Origin: Lepisosteus oculatus
Taxonomy: Eukaryota > Chordata > Actinopteri > Semionotiformes > Lepisosteidae
Length of the DNA stretch: 64,000 nt
Assembly (NCBI RefSeq): GCF_040954835.1
Contig: NC_090709.1
Coordinates: 37,990,776 to 38,054,775, forward strand
Reading direction: 5' to 3'
Positions 36,185 through 49,304 of this stretch are shown here, one piece after another. A model generated the notes under the pieces. The model ran no database searches, was not told the DNA's origin, and saw nothing but the letters and a program-made list of their open reading frames with translations. The stretch's first letter is position 1. Each line of letters starts with the position of its first letter. Both the position numbers and the translations under genes were made by a program.

Positions 36185-37815
36185 ATGACTGCCATCTACA
36201 TCCACCCCCGACTAATGGCAAAGAATCTGCACATCCCGACAACCTTTATCATTTTGGGTGACTTTAGTCTTACAAACTCAACCCCATTCTCCTGAAATAC
36301 CAATCGGCAAGTCTCCTTCCCAACGAGAGGAGAAAACACTCTGGACCACGTTTACACCAACATTCAGAATGCTTACAAGGCCATACCCCTCCCCCAGTGT
36401 GGAAACAGACCACAAATCACCATTTCTCCTCCCCACACACAGACAGCTGCACAGGTGAGTGAAACCAGCAGTCAGGACAGTGAAAGTGTGGCCTGAAGGA
36501 GCTGAATCACTCCTGCAGGACTGTTTTGAAGGCACTGACTGAGGTGTTATTAAAAGAGGCATCCACACAGTATGTATCGACATACAGGAATATACATCAG
36601 TCACTAGCTACATCAAGACATGTGCTGGCTATGTGACAAAAGTAATAAGAGCATTTCCTAAACAGAAACCATGGATGAACAGAGGTCTGCAACATTCAAT
36701 CGGGCAATAAATCAGAACTGAAGTCAGCCAGTATCAATCTAAAGAAAGGTATTAAACATGCAAAAATCACACTCAAACAGGAACTGGAGTAACACTTCAG
36801 CACTATTGACCCAAGGCACATGTGGCAAGGTATACAGGCCCTCACAGACTACAAAAAGGCAGACCATCTGTCCATGATGCCTCCCTGCCTAATGAGCTCA
36901 ATGCCTTTTATGCTCAGTTTGAAGCCAGCAACACTTTTTATCCACATCTGGATAAAAAGAAAACATACACAGGATTACTATTCATCTACTTCAGCTCAGC
37001 TTTTAATACCATCATTCCAGAAACTAGTCCAGAAACTCAATGCACTGGGTCACAACACCACCCTCTGCAATGGGATTTGGGACTTTCCGACAGGCAGACC
37101 TCCAGCTGTCAAGCTTGGAAACTGCACCTCCAGCACCAACTGAACACAGAAGTCCCCCTGGGGTGTGTGCTTAATCCATCGTCCACCTGTCTGATTAAGA
37201 AAGTACAACACAGCCTGTATTTCCCCAAGACGGTTGAAGGCAGCTAAGATATGTCTCCAGATTCTCACCAACTTTTACAGATGCACTACAGAAAGCACAC
37301 AGGTTGCATCAGTGTAGTATGGCAACTGCAGTATTGCGGACCACAAAGCCCAACAGCGGGTGGTGAGAACTGCCCAGTCCATCACTGGGGTTACTCTCCC
37401 ATCCAAGTCATTTATGATGGAGAGTGCTTGAGGAAAGCTCTAAGCAAAGACCCCACACACCCTAGCAAGAACACTGCTTGAGCCTCTACCATCTGGAAAC
37501 CAGTACCGGAGTATTTGGGCCCAGACAGTTTTTACCCACGCACTACACAACTATTAAACTTCCAGCCTCTCACCCATGAGCTGAACCCTCAATCAAATCT
37601 AAAAACGCACACATTGAAATCTACCTCACTTGCCAAGAAGCTCACTCTCCATAAGATTTTCTATCCTTTATTTCATATACTTGAAGTATGATCTTGCACA
37701 TTGCCTATTTTCTTATACAAAAGTATTGTTTTGTACTGCTTAACATCCAAGAGCTAGCCAAATAGCATTTCGTTATACCATATACCTGTATATAAGTATA
37801 ATGAAACTTGAACTC
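36185..37815 (+). mobile_element. L2-like LINE, degenerate
   Basis: Endonuclease remnants are ILGDFS near 36254, then TLWTTFTPTFRM and a TDHKSPFLL segment. Reverse transcriptase remnants are NELNAFYAQFEASN, YFSSAFNTIIP, DLGLSDRQTSSCQ and VPLGCVLNPSS. C-terminal LINE motifs are LYFPKTVEG, a GCISVVWQLQ region and CLRKALSKDPTHPS. The 3' end GCATTTCGTTATACCATA then ATAATGAAACTTGAACT is typical of fish L2. Frames are broken, and the FADD-containing motif C region is missing after GCVLNP. It sits inside the 2-kb array and explains its 3.7-kb gap. Confidence 0.85.
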
Positions 37816-38005
37816 TACACTTTCCCAAATCAAAGACAAGATGCAAAAGGCCACAACTCACCACTGCAGTAGGGACAGTGTCCTGCATGACTACTGTACC
37901 TTTGCATGTGTTCCAACATCCACAGGTGCCCAGCAGATTCACCAAGGGCAGCTTAAAACCCGTCCTTGCTTTCTAGTGTTCAACCTGCAGGACTTCAATA
38001 CTCAC

Positions 38006-38092
38006 AGGTCACACTCCCAATATCCATTCAGACAGCCAAGTCTGTTCCATGGAAGCTCATCTCCAAACAAGACGTCATCAGCACTGTCTGCA
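38006..38092 (-). pseudogene. LKGY-exon family, subtype 1 (second copy 41958-42045)
   Basis: The frame reads DVLFGDELPWNRLGCLNGYW then ECDL and ends at a donor GACCT|GTGAGTATT. The copy at 41958-42045 reads DALFGDELPLNSIGRLKGYR then ECS, with the same GTGAGTATT donor. The frame and exon end are kept between copies. Both sit between CCCCAGTCCCTG and the donor. Confidence 0.5.
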
Positions 38093-41000
38093 TTCAGGTG
38101 GGCAGGGACTGGGGAGCACCCATCATGGCATTCCACTCTAAATCACAAACAATATTCCAGAGTCAATCATACCACTCAGCACCACTGTGGTCTAGCCTCA
38201 TTGAGAGAGGCGGTTCTGTGAACATAACTGACCAAGATACCAACACTCTTCTCTTGAGACCAGGAGCTGAAAACTTCAAAAGCATCCTTTCTCCAGTGAC
38301 AGTCCTCATCTGACAGCTGCCTCTCAGTGCACCAACTGCAAGGACAAAACAGGACTGTCCATTCTCCTCCTCCACACTACCACCATGCAGATGCAGTTTT
38401 AAAAGTGCCCCTCATACTGACCTGCATCTCCCCTCTACTTACTTTCAACTCCCCTTGTTCACGGAGAGGAGCCCAAGTCCACTTCCCAAGCAGTAGCACT
38501 CCTTGCTCTCCACCAAGACAGCTATGGGAAAACTGCATCCTGTGGAAAAAAGAAAAAAAAAATCAGACCCCCCCCCCCCCCCCCACAGTCATTTACATCA
38601 AAGCCAAAAAGATAAGGATAATTGATTAAGCAGAACATGATCTATACTAAAAATGCAAGATGGGTTAGGAGTAAACTAATCAGGCAGTAGGATAATTAGA
38701 TTACTCCGTTTACTCCACTCCTGGTGATGAGAGGTCATCCATCTGGGAGCAAAGGCCTAGTCAACCCTTCTGGCAGCAGATAACCTAGTAGACAGATTCT
38801 GTTATGATCCTCTGCACTTAGAAACAGTAAGAACATTTACTCCCAGCTCCAGTTTTGTACTAAACTTCCAAAATGTTTATGGTGCAGCATCTGTCCAAGA
38901 TAAAACAGGAAGACACCCTGCAGAGAGCGAAGAGAAAACCCCCAGTCAAGGGCTCTTGCCACAGGGGAGGGATCCAGTGCAGTTCCTCCCCTGTGAGGAG
39001 AGCAATTCCTGTGCCAACACATCGCGAGTACCTGGCTGATACTGCCAGCAGGAGTCTACGGAGGAGGCTGTTGGTGTGCCAAATCGCTATTGTACTGCTG
39101 TGCATCGAAACCAATTTATTTACATGTGTGCACCCATGAAATAAATCCGATGCAAAGCAGTAATTGTCTTACAGAGCCAGTCAAGTGCACATTAGTATAC
39201 AAATGCCTCAACCAAGCAGGGAGGAAAAGTTACCCAGAAGAAAGCCCCAAAAAGCTTCACCTCTAGAAACCGTTTAAGTGTTCAGCATGTTAAAGCGTGA
39301 CGTTATACACCAGAAGAGATCCAAGAGCTTAACATGTAGCCTACTCCAAAAGAAGCTTTTCGGCTTCAGTAAACAGTTCTAACAAGCAAATACTAAAAGG
39401 TTATATAGCATCAAGTTTGAAATGGATACGGTTAGACAGGAAAAGTGAAACTCACCTCTGCTCCAGGGACATGTCCTCTATTACACCACCCTTGCACCTG
39501 CTCCAAGATCCATGTGCATCCAGGAATTTCAAGGACTGCTTGCAGCACCTCTTTGCTTTCCACTGTTCAAACCACAGACTTCATTACTTACCAATGGGCA
39601 TCAACCGGTCACACAGCTGGTATTCAGTGAGCTTCCTCTGAGCAGGGTTCTCCAAGCCTGTCACTGCACTGTGCATTCAGCTGGCCAGGAACTGCAAAGC
39701 ACTGAACTATAATCAAAATCACAAATCTGCATCACTGCTGACCAATCTCAGGAAAAACAGCTACACTTGCACTTCCTCTACTTACCTTCAAACCCACCTG
39801 TACTTAGGCCTCAAAAGAGCAAAGATTAGGGCGAGAGCAAATGCATATCCACACCAAAGATGCTGGTTACAGCCCAAGAACGTCAGGCAGTAGGATGATT
39901 GGTTTACCCACCACCATTTCCACTTTATTCAGAGGCTTGGAAGTTTTTGTAGATGAGAACTTGAAGCAGGTGGATCACCTCACCTTACTCAGGACAAAGC
40001 TAGCCTCCTCTCTTCTGAGCTGGACCATCATGCAGCATGGACACAGACACCACTAACATTGACAGTTCTGGATCTTGTTGCAATACTCCAGGACAGTTCT
40101 CACCCTGGACTTAGATGCTGTGCTTCACTTCCTTGAGATTAGCTTGGATACTGGCTGAAACCAGAAATGAAAACTAGTCAAATCAGTTGCAAAAGCAAAA
40201 AAGTAGAAAATTTGAGACACCCAATTAAAAACCTCTAGCTTAACCAACAGCCTTATAACCAAGATACATGATTGTTACCAAATCCATTTAAAGTAGTTCA
40301 CCATGTAGACGTACTGCACATTCAAGCACAACTTACCCATCATTAAAATCCAACCACCACTACTGAAAAACAGAACTGATTATGCAAAGCTGCATATCCA
40401 AATAAAATAGTAATTGAAATTCAATCTTTTTAAAGAGACCCTAAAAATGCATACCTAGTGCAGCAGAATTTTTGCCTTAAACTCAATTTGAGACAAGCCA
40501 CTTCTGATTTTGCAAAAGTAACAAAAATTCCAAAACAACAAGGATCCACAGCAGTATGAGATCAAAACACTACCCATCTTCAGTACCAAACCGCTACAGC
40601 CTTAACCAAGGTGAAAAGGCTTTAGAGCTTAAATATTTTAAACAATTGAAACAAAAGCACACAGTACTTGAAACTGATTGATAGGGCACCAAGTGGATTG
40701 AGGTCTTTGAGCTGCATCACACACTTGACCATCATGGAGAGAATACTTTGAACACATACCGATTAACCCATGGTCAAACTAAGCCTCATATTCCTCAATG
40801 ACTAGAAGCACCTTTAAAAAAGCTTTCTAGAAGATCAGCAGAACCACTTAACCAAGTTTCACAGCCAGTTTTACACCAATAACAGTTTGTGCTCATGGTT
40901 AAAGTACACATCCAGTATAAGAAAGTCCAACAGTCTTCATGTAGCTCTCTCCCTCACAAGGCACAGTACACAACCACTTCTAATCAGCTGGAAACACTCC

Positions 41001-43626
41001 CCTTTGTGCACTAAACCTCTGACAGGACTGTGCTGGACATTCACAGAATAGTCTCACTGGGTAATCAGGAAGACACCATACTCTTAGTTCCCCCTTTAAT
41101 TTACTTAATTCACTTCTAAAATTTCAATGTAAGATTTAGTTACATGTGTGCACCCATGAAATAAATCTTACATACTGACAATTCTCTAATTTCCCAGTCA
41201 TACCATAAACAATTTTGCCAAATCCTCCCCAGTGCTTGCACAACACTTTCAGTATTTGACTTCCGTCCCCTGATTAACCAGTACTTATGCTACAGTGACA
41301 CTTTACCATTAAGGCTAAAAAACCAACAAAGAAACCCAGCAGCTCCAGGCTACATAATCAGAGTCCCCTCTTACCTGGAACAAAGTCAACTTTGGCTCAA
41401 TCAGCCAGGTGGCTCAGCTGCTCCTGGGAACAACCATCAAAAGGCTGATGTGTAGAGCAGCAGTCGGAAAAGAAAGCTGCTCAAGTGGTGTCAAGCCCAC
41501 AGCTGCCCCACACAACCTCCCCAATCTACTCTTGAGTGGTAAGGAACTCACTGATCTGACTGGGTCTCAGACATGGTATTTCACTGTTTGAAAACATCTC
41601 CAAGGAGTCTCCAAGAGGAGGAGGCTGCTGGTGCTACAACTGCTTAAGCAAGAAACATCAAAACAAAAGCCTACAATAAAGAAACCCACAGTTCAACAGG
41701 AAGCTAAACTTGCCCAGTGAATCCCAAAACTAAGCCTAGTACAAAAGTGAAAAGGCATTGCATTTGGAATTTGCTAGCAAGACACTCACACCTGACTCCA
41801 TATAAAGAAGATGCTTTTAATCAAACACTACAGTTTGATATTTCAGTCCTCTTTGATTTGGGAAAGTGTAGAGAACCAGTCACAAGATGCAAAATGCCAA
41901 AACTCACCAATGATTAGACAATGTTCTGCACAACCTTCCCACGTGTTTAATACTCACAGAACACTCCCGATATCCTTTCAGACGGCCAATACTATTCAAT
42001 GGAAGCTCATCTCCAAACAAGGCGTCCATCAGCACTCTTTGCATTCAGGTGGACAGGGACTGGGGAGCACAAGTCACAGCATTCCACCCCAAATCACAGA
42101 AACATTCCAGAGACCAAGACACTCTTCTCTTGAGACTAGGAGCATCTTGTCTTCAACCACTGCCACGTGCACCAACTGTAAAAGAAACAGAACTAACCAC
42201 TCCCATCCTCCACACAGAGGGGACCAGGTTGTGCTGTGTAGGCTGCTCCCAGCTTTAAAAGCTCTCCTCACACTGACCTGAATCTCTCCTTTGCTTACCT
42301 TCAGCTCACATTGTTCACTCGGCGCAGCCCAAGTTCACCAGCAGTAATGCTTCCTACTCCCCCGTTCTCAGTCTGACAGCTGTCACCTGCTCATTGGAAT
42401 ACACAGTGTAAAAAAAGTATTTCAACATCACTATCTTGCATCACAACACTGGCTTGAATACTGAAGATGCCCAACGGATTGCTACAGTTAAAATTAGTTG
42501 CAAAATCAAAGATTCTCAAAATATTCAGTTTTCCATGCAGTAAACTAAAGAATGCTTGGCTTTCAGATTGTCCTGCATCTCTGATCCTGATTACAGGGTC
42601 TTTCAACTTCAAGTACAAACTAGAAGTAGCCAAGAGTTTGTCATACAACACTATGTCCCATGCCAAAAGCCATCTGCCCAGTACACATAAATATACCCCA
42701 TACAACAGTCTACACAATTGTACGTGAACCCAGGTGTATGTACTGTACCCAATGAAAATGTTCCCCATGTAGCTAGTGTACACATTGTAGTCAAACCTGA
42801 ATCCTCTGATGTTATCAATGACATTCAGACTTGGAACAAGCTCCCCACTCCTCCAGTAGACCTTCATAGAAAGAGACCGGCCCCATCTGCGCTCCACTCC
42901 TGGTGATGAAAGGTCTTCCCTCAGGAGCACAAGCCTTCTCATCCCTACTGGCAGCAGAGGGCTTGAAATGGAGAGAAGGATTTAACCCAAGTCCTCTACC
43001 TTTCTAGGAAAACAGTCAAGTCCGCATTTTCACTACCAACAGGGTCCAAGTCAAACCAACAGGACAACACCCTGCAGAAAACAAAGGAAACCCCCCAGTC
43101 CACTGTCGTGCCACAGGGGAGCAAGTGCAGTTCCTGTGCAAACACCCATCAAGAGAACCTGGCTGACATGCTGTCTCCTCAGAGCTGTAACCAGCCAGGA
43201 GTCCGATTCATCGGGTCACAATTGAACCAAAGTGATTTATTTACATGTGTGCACCCATGAAATAAATCACATACAAAGCACTAATTTAGTCTTTGAGAGC
43301 TAGAATGACAGCCAGTCAAGTGCACGTCAGTGCCTCACCCAATCAAGGAGCAAACATCACCCAAAAGAGACCAGACAAATCCAAAATTACACCTCATTTC
43401 TAAGTGGATAGCATGTTGCAATGAGGTTCAAGAGTTTAACACTAAGCCTACACCAAAAGTACCTTTTCCTCCATTGTAAAATTCTTACAAGTGAGGGGGT
43501 CATTTGATCAATTTGGACTAAGCAACATGAAAGATATCTGAAAGAGATGCTCACTCACCAATACTAAATGGTTAGAGCATCAAATTTGGTTTGGATTAGG
43601 GAAGACAGGAGAAGAGTGAAACTCAC

Positions 43627-43720
43627 CTCTGCTCTGGGTAGTGCAACTGCTCCAAGATACATGGGCATCCAGGAAATGTAAGGACAGCTTGCAGCATGTC
43701 TTCGCTCTCCCGTTTTAAAG
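43627..43720 (-). pseudogene. GCPWILEQ-exon family (copies from 33910, 39456, 45680, 48348)
   Basis: This block lies about 20-80 bases after the LKGY exon on -. Best copies read LQAV(L)xFPGCPWILEQ: MLQAVLTFPGCPCILEQLHY here, VLQAVLEIPGCTWILEQVQG at 39.5 kb and VLQAILEYSGCPWIL at 48.4 kb. Every copy ends at a donor, (A)G|GTGAGTTTC in four and GTGGGTTTC at 45.68 kb. Stops and frame changes occur in 33.9, 45.7 and 48.4 kb. Conserved splice donors are the strongest evidence. Confidence 0.5.
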
Positions 43721-43739
43721 TTCTGCACTTTATACTCAC

Positions 43740-43835
43740 GGTAGGGCATCAACAGGTCACGCAGCTAGCATCTTTTCGGCCAGCCAGTGAGCTTCCTCGA
43801 AACAGGATTCTCCAGGCCTGTCACTCCACACTGTG
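43740..43835 (-). pseudogene. LKGY-exon family, subtype 2 (copies 39592-39680, 45817-45915, 48467-48565)
   Basis: Read on -, all four copies share a frame with consensus VTGLENPVQRKLTG, then WLKGYQLCDLLMP. The copy here reads NPVSRKLTGWPKRC and then hits a stop. 45.8 kb reads QRELTGWLKGYQLCDLL, 48.5 kb QRKLTGWLKGYPLCDLLMP and 39.6 kb NPAQRKLTEYQLCDRLMP. Three end at GT donors (GTAAGT, GTGAGT), and 48.5 kb has a weakened GTGCAT. Frame kept across diverged copies suggests past coding. No known domain recognised. Confidence 0.5.
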
Positions 43836-44324
43836 CATACAGCTGGCCAGGGACCGGGAAGCACATCACTGCTGACCAAATGCACAAAAAGTTTGACTTG
43901 CAACTCACCTTTACCTTGGCCACATGGGTGCACTGATTGGGTTAGGATCAATGATCAGGTCAGCATTGAAGGTGCAGGTTATAGGTTAGGGTCAGGAATT
44001 TCAGGCAGTGGGATGATTGGTTTACAGTCTGTGAGTCCTAACAATTTAAGCCGATAAAAAAAACAAAAACAAATTGAGTAGATGCATCACCTCAGCTTTA
44101 TCCATACAATTAGTTAATTCACCACGTAAAAAGATCAATGATCACTAAAACAAAACACTTGATTTTCATCCAATAAAGCTCAGGGCTGCAGTAAATCTGA
44201 TTACACTGGCTTGCAAAAAAAAAAAACCTAGAAAAAAATTAAAACCTCAAAAGAAGCTATTACTCTTACCTACCACAGTAATACTAACATTTTAAAAGTA
44301 AAAAACCACCACAAATCACAGGAG

Positions 44325-44500
44325 CGTCTTCACCTGCTGCAGCTGGGAACACACTGGCTCCAGGGCTGCCTTATAAAACTCCTCAGGGCGATTAACAGGA
44401 GCCAATCCCAACCTGTGCTCAGTGTCCCACCTCCACACCCCCACTGTTTCCAATTCAACACAACTGCTTCCAATGACTAAACTAGCACTTACCACCTCAT
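44325..44500 (-). promoter_or_regulatory. Telomere-directed promoter-like block, copy 4
   Basis: On -: AGTTTTATAAGGCAGCCCTGG gives a strong TATA box (TTTATAA, 44371-44378). An exon-like stretch follows, GAGCCAGTGTGTTCCCAGC, then a donor GCAGCAG|GTGAAG near 44332. Its spacing is the same as in copies 2 and 3. It lies inside the 2-kb array between units at 43.2 and 45.5 kb. Confidence 0.55.
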
Positions 44501-47500
44501 CTGTTAATCAGATGAGATTTGGATAATTAATGGATTATAATCAACCATAGAGAACTTTCCCACCACTATTAATCCATTAGTTATCTCAAACTAAAAAGGA
44601 AATTAACCTTTATTTAAAATAAGACAAGACTGGAGGAACAAAATTACTTAACCATGTGTTCAGCTTGGGAAGACTAGAGAAAGGTATGATATCTGAAACA
44701 TACTTGAAGTAAAGCAGAAATATTAACCAGTACAGACAATTCTTTGCATATGACTTAATTACATGCAGCACTTTATGGTCCCAAGAACTAGCATGGAAAC
44801 TGCTGAGCAAGAGACTTTAAGGCAGGGGTCTTAAGTCTGAAAAATTCCTTATCTGGAGCAAGCACAGCACTACCCACTTGATTCAAACCAGTTTTAAACT
44901 GATACAATGCATGTAAAACCAAAAGATTCAAGCAGGAGGTGTCCATTCGCCTTAAGCTCACATCTCCTACCACTATATGGGTACAGAGTAACAGATTCCA
45001 CTCTTAGACTCCATCACAGATAAGTACAACTGACACCCCTGCATGTTGTCACACTCCAAGTCCTTCTGGACCCAAGGCCTGCTCGTCCCTTCTGACAGCA
45101 GAGACCCTGAAATGGAAGAGAAGGATTTAGTCCAAGTCCTCTGCACTTTTCAGAAATACTAAGGAAGCTCAACCCCAAATCCAGGATCGCGCTGAACTTG
45201 CAAAATGTTCAGTATAGCACCTGCCCAGGACAAGCTAACAGGGAAACAATGTAGAGAGCAGAGAAAACCCCCCAGTCCAGGGCTCTTTCCACAGGGAAAA
45301 GATCCAGTGCAGTTCCTCTCCCTTGAAGAGAGCAGTTCCTGTGCCGACACCCATCAAGAGAACCTGGCTGACATGCCATCTCCTCAGAGCCTCAACCAGT
45401 AAGGAGTCTGCAGTGTGCCAAGTCACGGTTGTACTGCAGTGTATCCAATGTGATTTACTTACATGTGTGCACCCATGAAATAAAATCACATACAATGCAG
45501 TAATTCAGTCTTTGAGTCAGAATGGCAGCCAGTCCAATGCATGACGGTGTAGGAGAGCTTCAACCAAGCAGGGAACAAACCCAGAAAGAAAGCCAAAAAG
45601 GTTTAACACATTAAAAACCATGTCATTTGCCACCAGAAGATATCCAAGAGGGGGGGGGGGTTGGGTGAGTGAAACCCACCTTGTCTCCAGGCACAGTGTC
45701 TTTCTAGACACTACCCTTCCATCTCCTCCAAGATCCATGGGCATCCAGGAAACTTGAGGACAGCTTACACCTCTTCACTTTCCCCACTGTTCAAAGCACA
45801 GGACTTCCATACTCACAAATGGACAACAGGTCACAAAGCTGGTATCCTTTTAGCCAGCCAGTGAGCTCCCTCTGAACAGGATTCACCAATCTTGTTTCTC
45901 CACACTGTGGATTCATCTTGCCAGGGATTGGGGAACACTGATCATTGTACTAAAATCAATTAACAATCCACACCAAAAGATCTTGACCTACACCTCCCCT
46001 CTACGTACCTTCAAACTCACCTTTACCTTGGCCACAAGAGTGCACTTGAGTTAAGAGCAATAATTGGATCAGCATTAAAGACTCTGGCTGACTGGATTAC
46101 TGACCAGTATTTCCTGCAAACTGCCCATCACAGAGCAGCCAAGGTCAGGGATTCAGGCAATAGTTGAAATAGACACAGCCTTCCGCTTCCTCAACATTCT
46201 TCCTTTGACACGGCAGACGTCCAGGGAAACTGGATCCTTTTGCAATATTCATTAATGGTTGTCAACAGCTCACTAGAATAAACATGTAGCACCAAACAAC
46301 AACAAAAAAAAAAAAAACAAAACAATGAATCAAATTCAGTGCATCCAACTCAACTCCACCCCAATCCTGATGGATCACGGATCCTAACCCTCAATGCTGG
46401 ATCCTTACTGGCTGAAAGAAAAAAAACCAAATCCTTGTCCTGCTCACCCAGGACATAGATGCCCTTGCTTCTCTTCCTTGACATTAGCTTGCAAGCTTCT
46501 GAGGCAAGAGATTAGAATTCTTCAACTTGCTTCCCCGTGCCACACAAATACTCAGATCTTTAGGTCAATTTACAGAAGACTAACATTCCTAAAGTAAAGG
46601 GGAAAAATAGTTAATGGAAGATATTTTTCCCATCTGGACATAGGGTACATACAAGTACATCTAATGTACACCTAAATAAAACTACCAGTACTTCTACATA
46701 AAAACAGTAACAAGTTTACAGTACAGAGAATTGACAGACATTTCAAAGTTGTATACCCAAACAAATAGTGGTGGACAATGCTTTAAGAAAATGCCTCAAC
46801 ACACAACGAAAGAGGTGCAGTAAGTTTGCATTTACTACAAAAAGAGCAGAAAGTCCCCCCCACCTCCAAAAAAATAATTAGGTTCCACAGCAGTACAAAA
46901 CCAAAAACACTAACCATCTTCAGTACCAACAGCAGCAGCCTTGACTGGAGCTCCATAAGAGGGGGACGGTTTGAGTTTTAACACTTAAAGTTGATTTCAG
47001 CCTTCCAGCTACAGCATGCTCTATACCATTAGGGAGATTACAGCTTGTACATATGCAGAACAAGCCATTGGTAAAACTAAGCTTAACATTCCCTAATCAA
47101 GTCATTCAAATGTTCTAAGAGGTGTAAAATTAGAAATAGTTTACTACCATAGTATCTTGTATGGTCACAGGTCAATACACAGGAGCCAAGGGAAAAATAT
47201 GCAGTATAAAACCAGTTTAAACAGGAGCACAAACAATGAAGTCCTCCAGCACAAGTAAGTTTCCATACTGCTCTCTCTCCCTTCTCACAAGAGAATACAT
47301 ACCACTTCAATCACCTAGAAACTCATACCTCCCCTTTCTGCACTAAACCTCTGACAGCATGGCTTTTAGTGCAGATAATGGGGAAAAATACAGCCTCACT
47401 GGGCTAAATCAGGAAGTCCACCTTACACTAGACTGGAGCATAGGTTTCCCCATTTTTTAATTTAATTCAGTTCAGAATTTCAGTCAATGTTAGATTTATT

Positions 47501-49304
47501 TACATGTGTGCACCCATGAAATAAATCTCACATACTGTGAATCTCCATTTTCCACTGGTACCCATAGCAAAATAATTTAGCCAGATCTTTCCCTGTGCTT
47601 GCACAACACTTTCAGTATTGGACTTCCATTCCTAATTTACCACTTCATTTAAGTTAGAAAACACAAAGAACCCCAGCAACTACAACTAAACAAAGGCTGT
47701 AAAATCAGGGACCCCTCCTGCCTGGAACAGTCAGTTATGGCTCAACCAGCCAGGTGGCTCAGGTGCTCCTAGAAACAGCCATTCCAAGGCTGGTGTGCAG
47801 AGTGGCAGTCAGAACAGAAAGCCACTCCTCCCTTTGAAGGAGGATCAAGCAATGTCAAGCCCAGAGCTGCCCCACACAGTCACCCCAGTCTCTACTCCTG
47901 GGTGGTAGAGAACTCACTGAGCAGCTCTGACAGGGTCCCCTAACAGCGGTTGTCTTGGTTTAGTAACCAAGAACTCCTCAAGCAGATCTTCACTGAAGAG
48001 AAAGCACCCAGTCTACAGTGTGCCACATCTGCACATTCCTGGCAAATAAAGGTCATCCCTCTGGGAGCAAAGGCCTGGTCAACCCTTCCAACAGCAGAAC
48101 TTGAAGTAGAGATTTAGATTTTAGATTTAACCCTCTTCACTTTGAAACAGTAAGAATTTTTACTCCCAGTACCAGTTTAGTACTATACATGTCAGTATAT
48201 AGTACAGCACCCAGAAGATAAGAAAACCTACACCTCAAATATGATAGAAAAATCACCAGAAGTCTTCCAAAACTAACACTAAGCCAATTCTTAAGGGTAA
48301 AAATAAATAAATAAATTAAAAAAACAGGATACAAGAGTGAAACTCACCTCCTCCTAGACACTACCTTTACAACTGCTCAAGATCCATGGGCATCCAGAAT
48401 ATTCAAGGATTGCTTGCAGCACCTCTTCACCTTCCACTGTTAAAACCACAAGACTTCAATATGCACAGGTGGGCATCAACAGGTCACACAGTGGGTATCC
48501 TTTTAGCCAGCCAGTGAGCTTCCTCTGAACAATTCTCCAAGCGGTGTCTCCATACTGTGCATTGAGATGGCCAGGGATTGAGAAGCTCTGAGTACTGCAG
48601 TGTAGTTTAACTCACAGACAATCAGAACCACTGCTGAACAGCCTTATAAAAAGCTGGTCTGTGCAGTTTCCACACACCGTTCCAACAAAATCTCATCTGG
48701 AAACTCCACCAGCATCCTCTCTCAAGTGAATGTGCTCATTGTCACCATCTGCCTCTCAGAACAGCACCTGAAGGAGACAAGGGCAGCAAAACACTAATGG
48801 CCACCCCACTGCCACAGAGAGGGGACCAGAACAAGTGCCATACAGACTTCTCCCAGCCTTAAGAGCTCACCCCGCACTGACCTGCATCTCCAGTTTTCTA
48901 CAGTCCAGCAGAGACTGGAACACCAGCATGTTGGACAGAGAAGGGTCTTCCCTGATGTCCCAGTGAAACTGTCAAGTCAGGATATAAAGCCTTTCCTGTT
49001 GCCGGTTTGAGCTCTAGAGAAGAGATCACAGTATTTACCAACAAGAGTTTCATACACTAAAACAAAATGTATAAGTGTTGGGGAAAACTAAAAATTGTCT
49101 AAACCAAAAGCAAATAGAGACTTCACACTAATCTTAACTTCACTCCATACTCTCAAGTATTGACACTTCTTAAAGTTTTTAAAAACACATCTTTGCAAAA
49201 GCTTTACAATTCTTCAACAACTCCTGGTTAAAAAAAGCATAGCAAAATAATTTACCTTATATAATAATTACATTAAAAACAAACAACCACCAGTCTAATA
49301 ACAA

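Larger units (their letters stand above)
31891..47528. repeat. Conserved 35-base near-palindrome, 8 copies
   Basis: Each copy reads GATTTATTT, A, CATG, then a GTGCAC core, CATG, and AAATAAATC. The outer 9-base arms are perfect inverted repeats in the best copies. Inner CATG/CATG arms and the self-complementary GTGCAC give a hairpin with a one-base bulge and one mismatch. Copies: 31891-31926, 33562-33597, 35402-35434 (shortened), 39113-39148, 41133-41168, 43234-43268, 45452-45487, 47493-47528. Most carry AATAAA on both strands. It is better conserved than its surroundings. Confidence 0.8.

Noticed and set aside
36820..37250. Overlapping ORFs as host genes
   Set aside because: They contain L2 reverse transcriptase motifs (YFSSAFNTIIP, GCVLNP) and belong to a degenerate LINE.
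45649..45662. Poly-G (45.65 kb) and poly-C (38.57 kb) runs as G-quadruplex regulators
   Set aside because: Single homopolymer runs with no repeated G-tract spacing and possible length errors.
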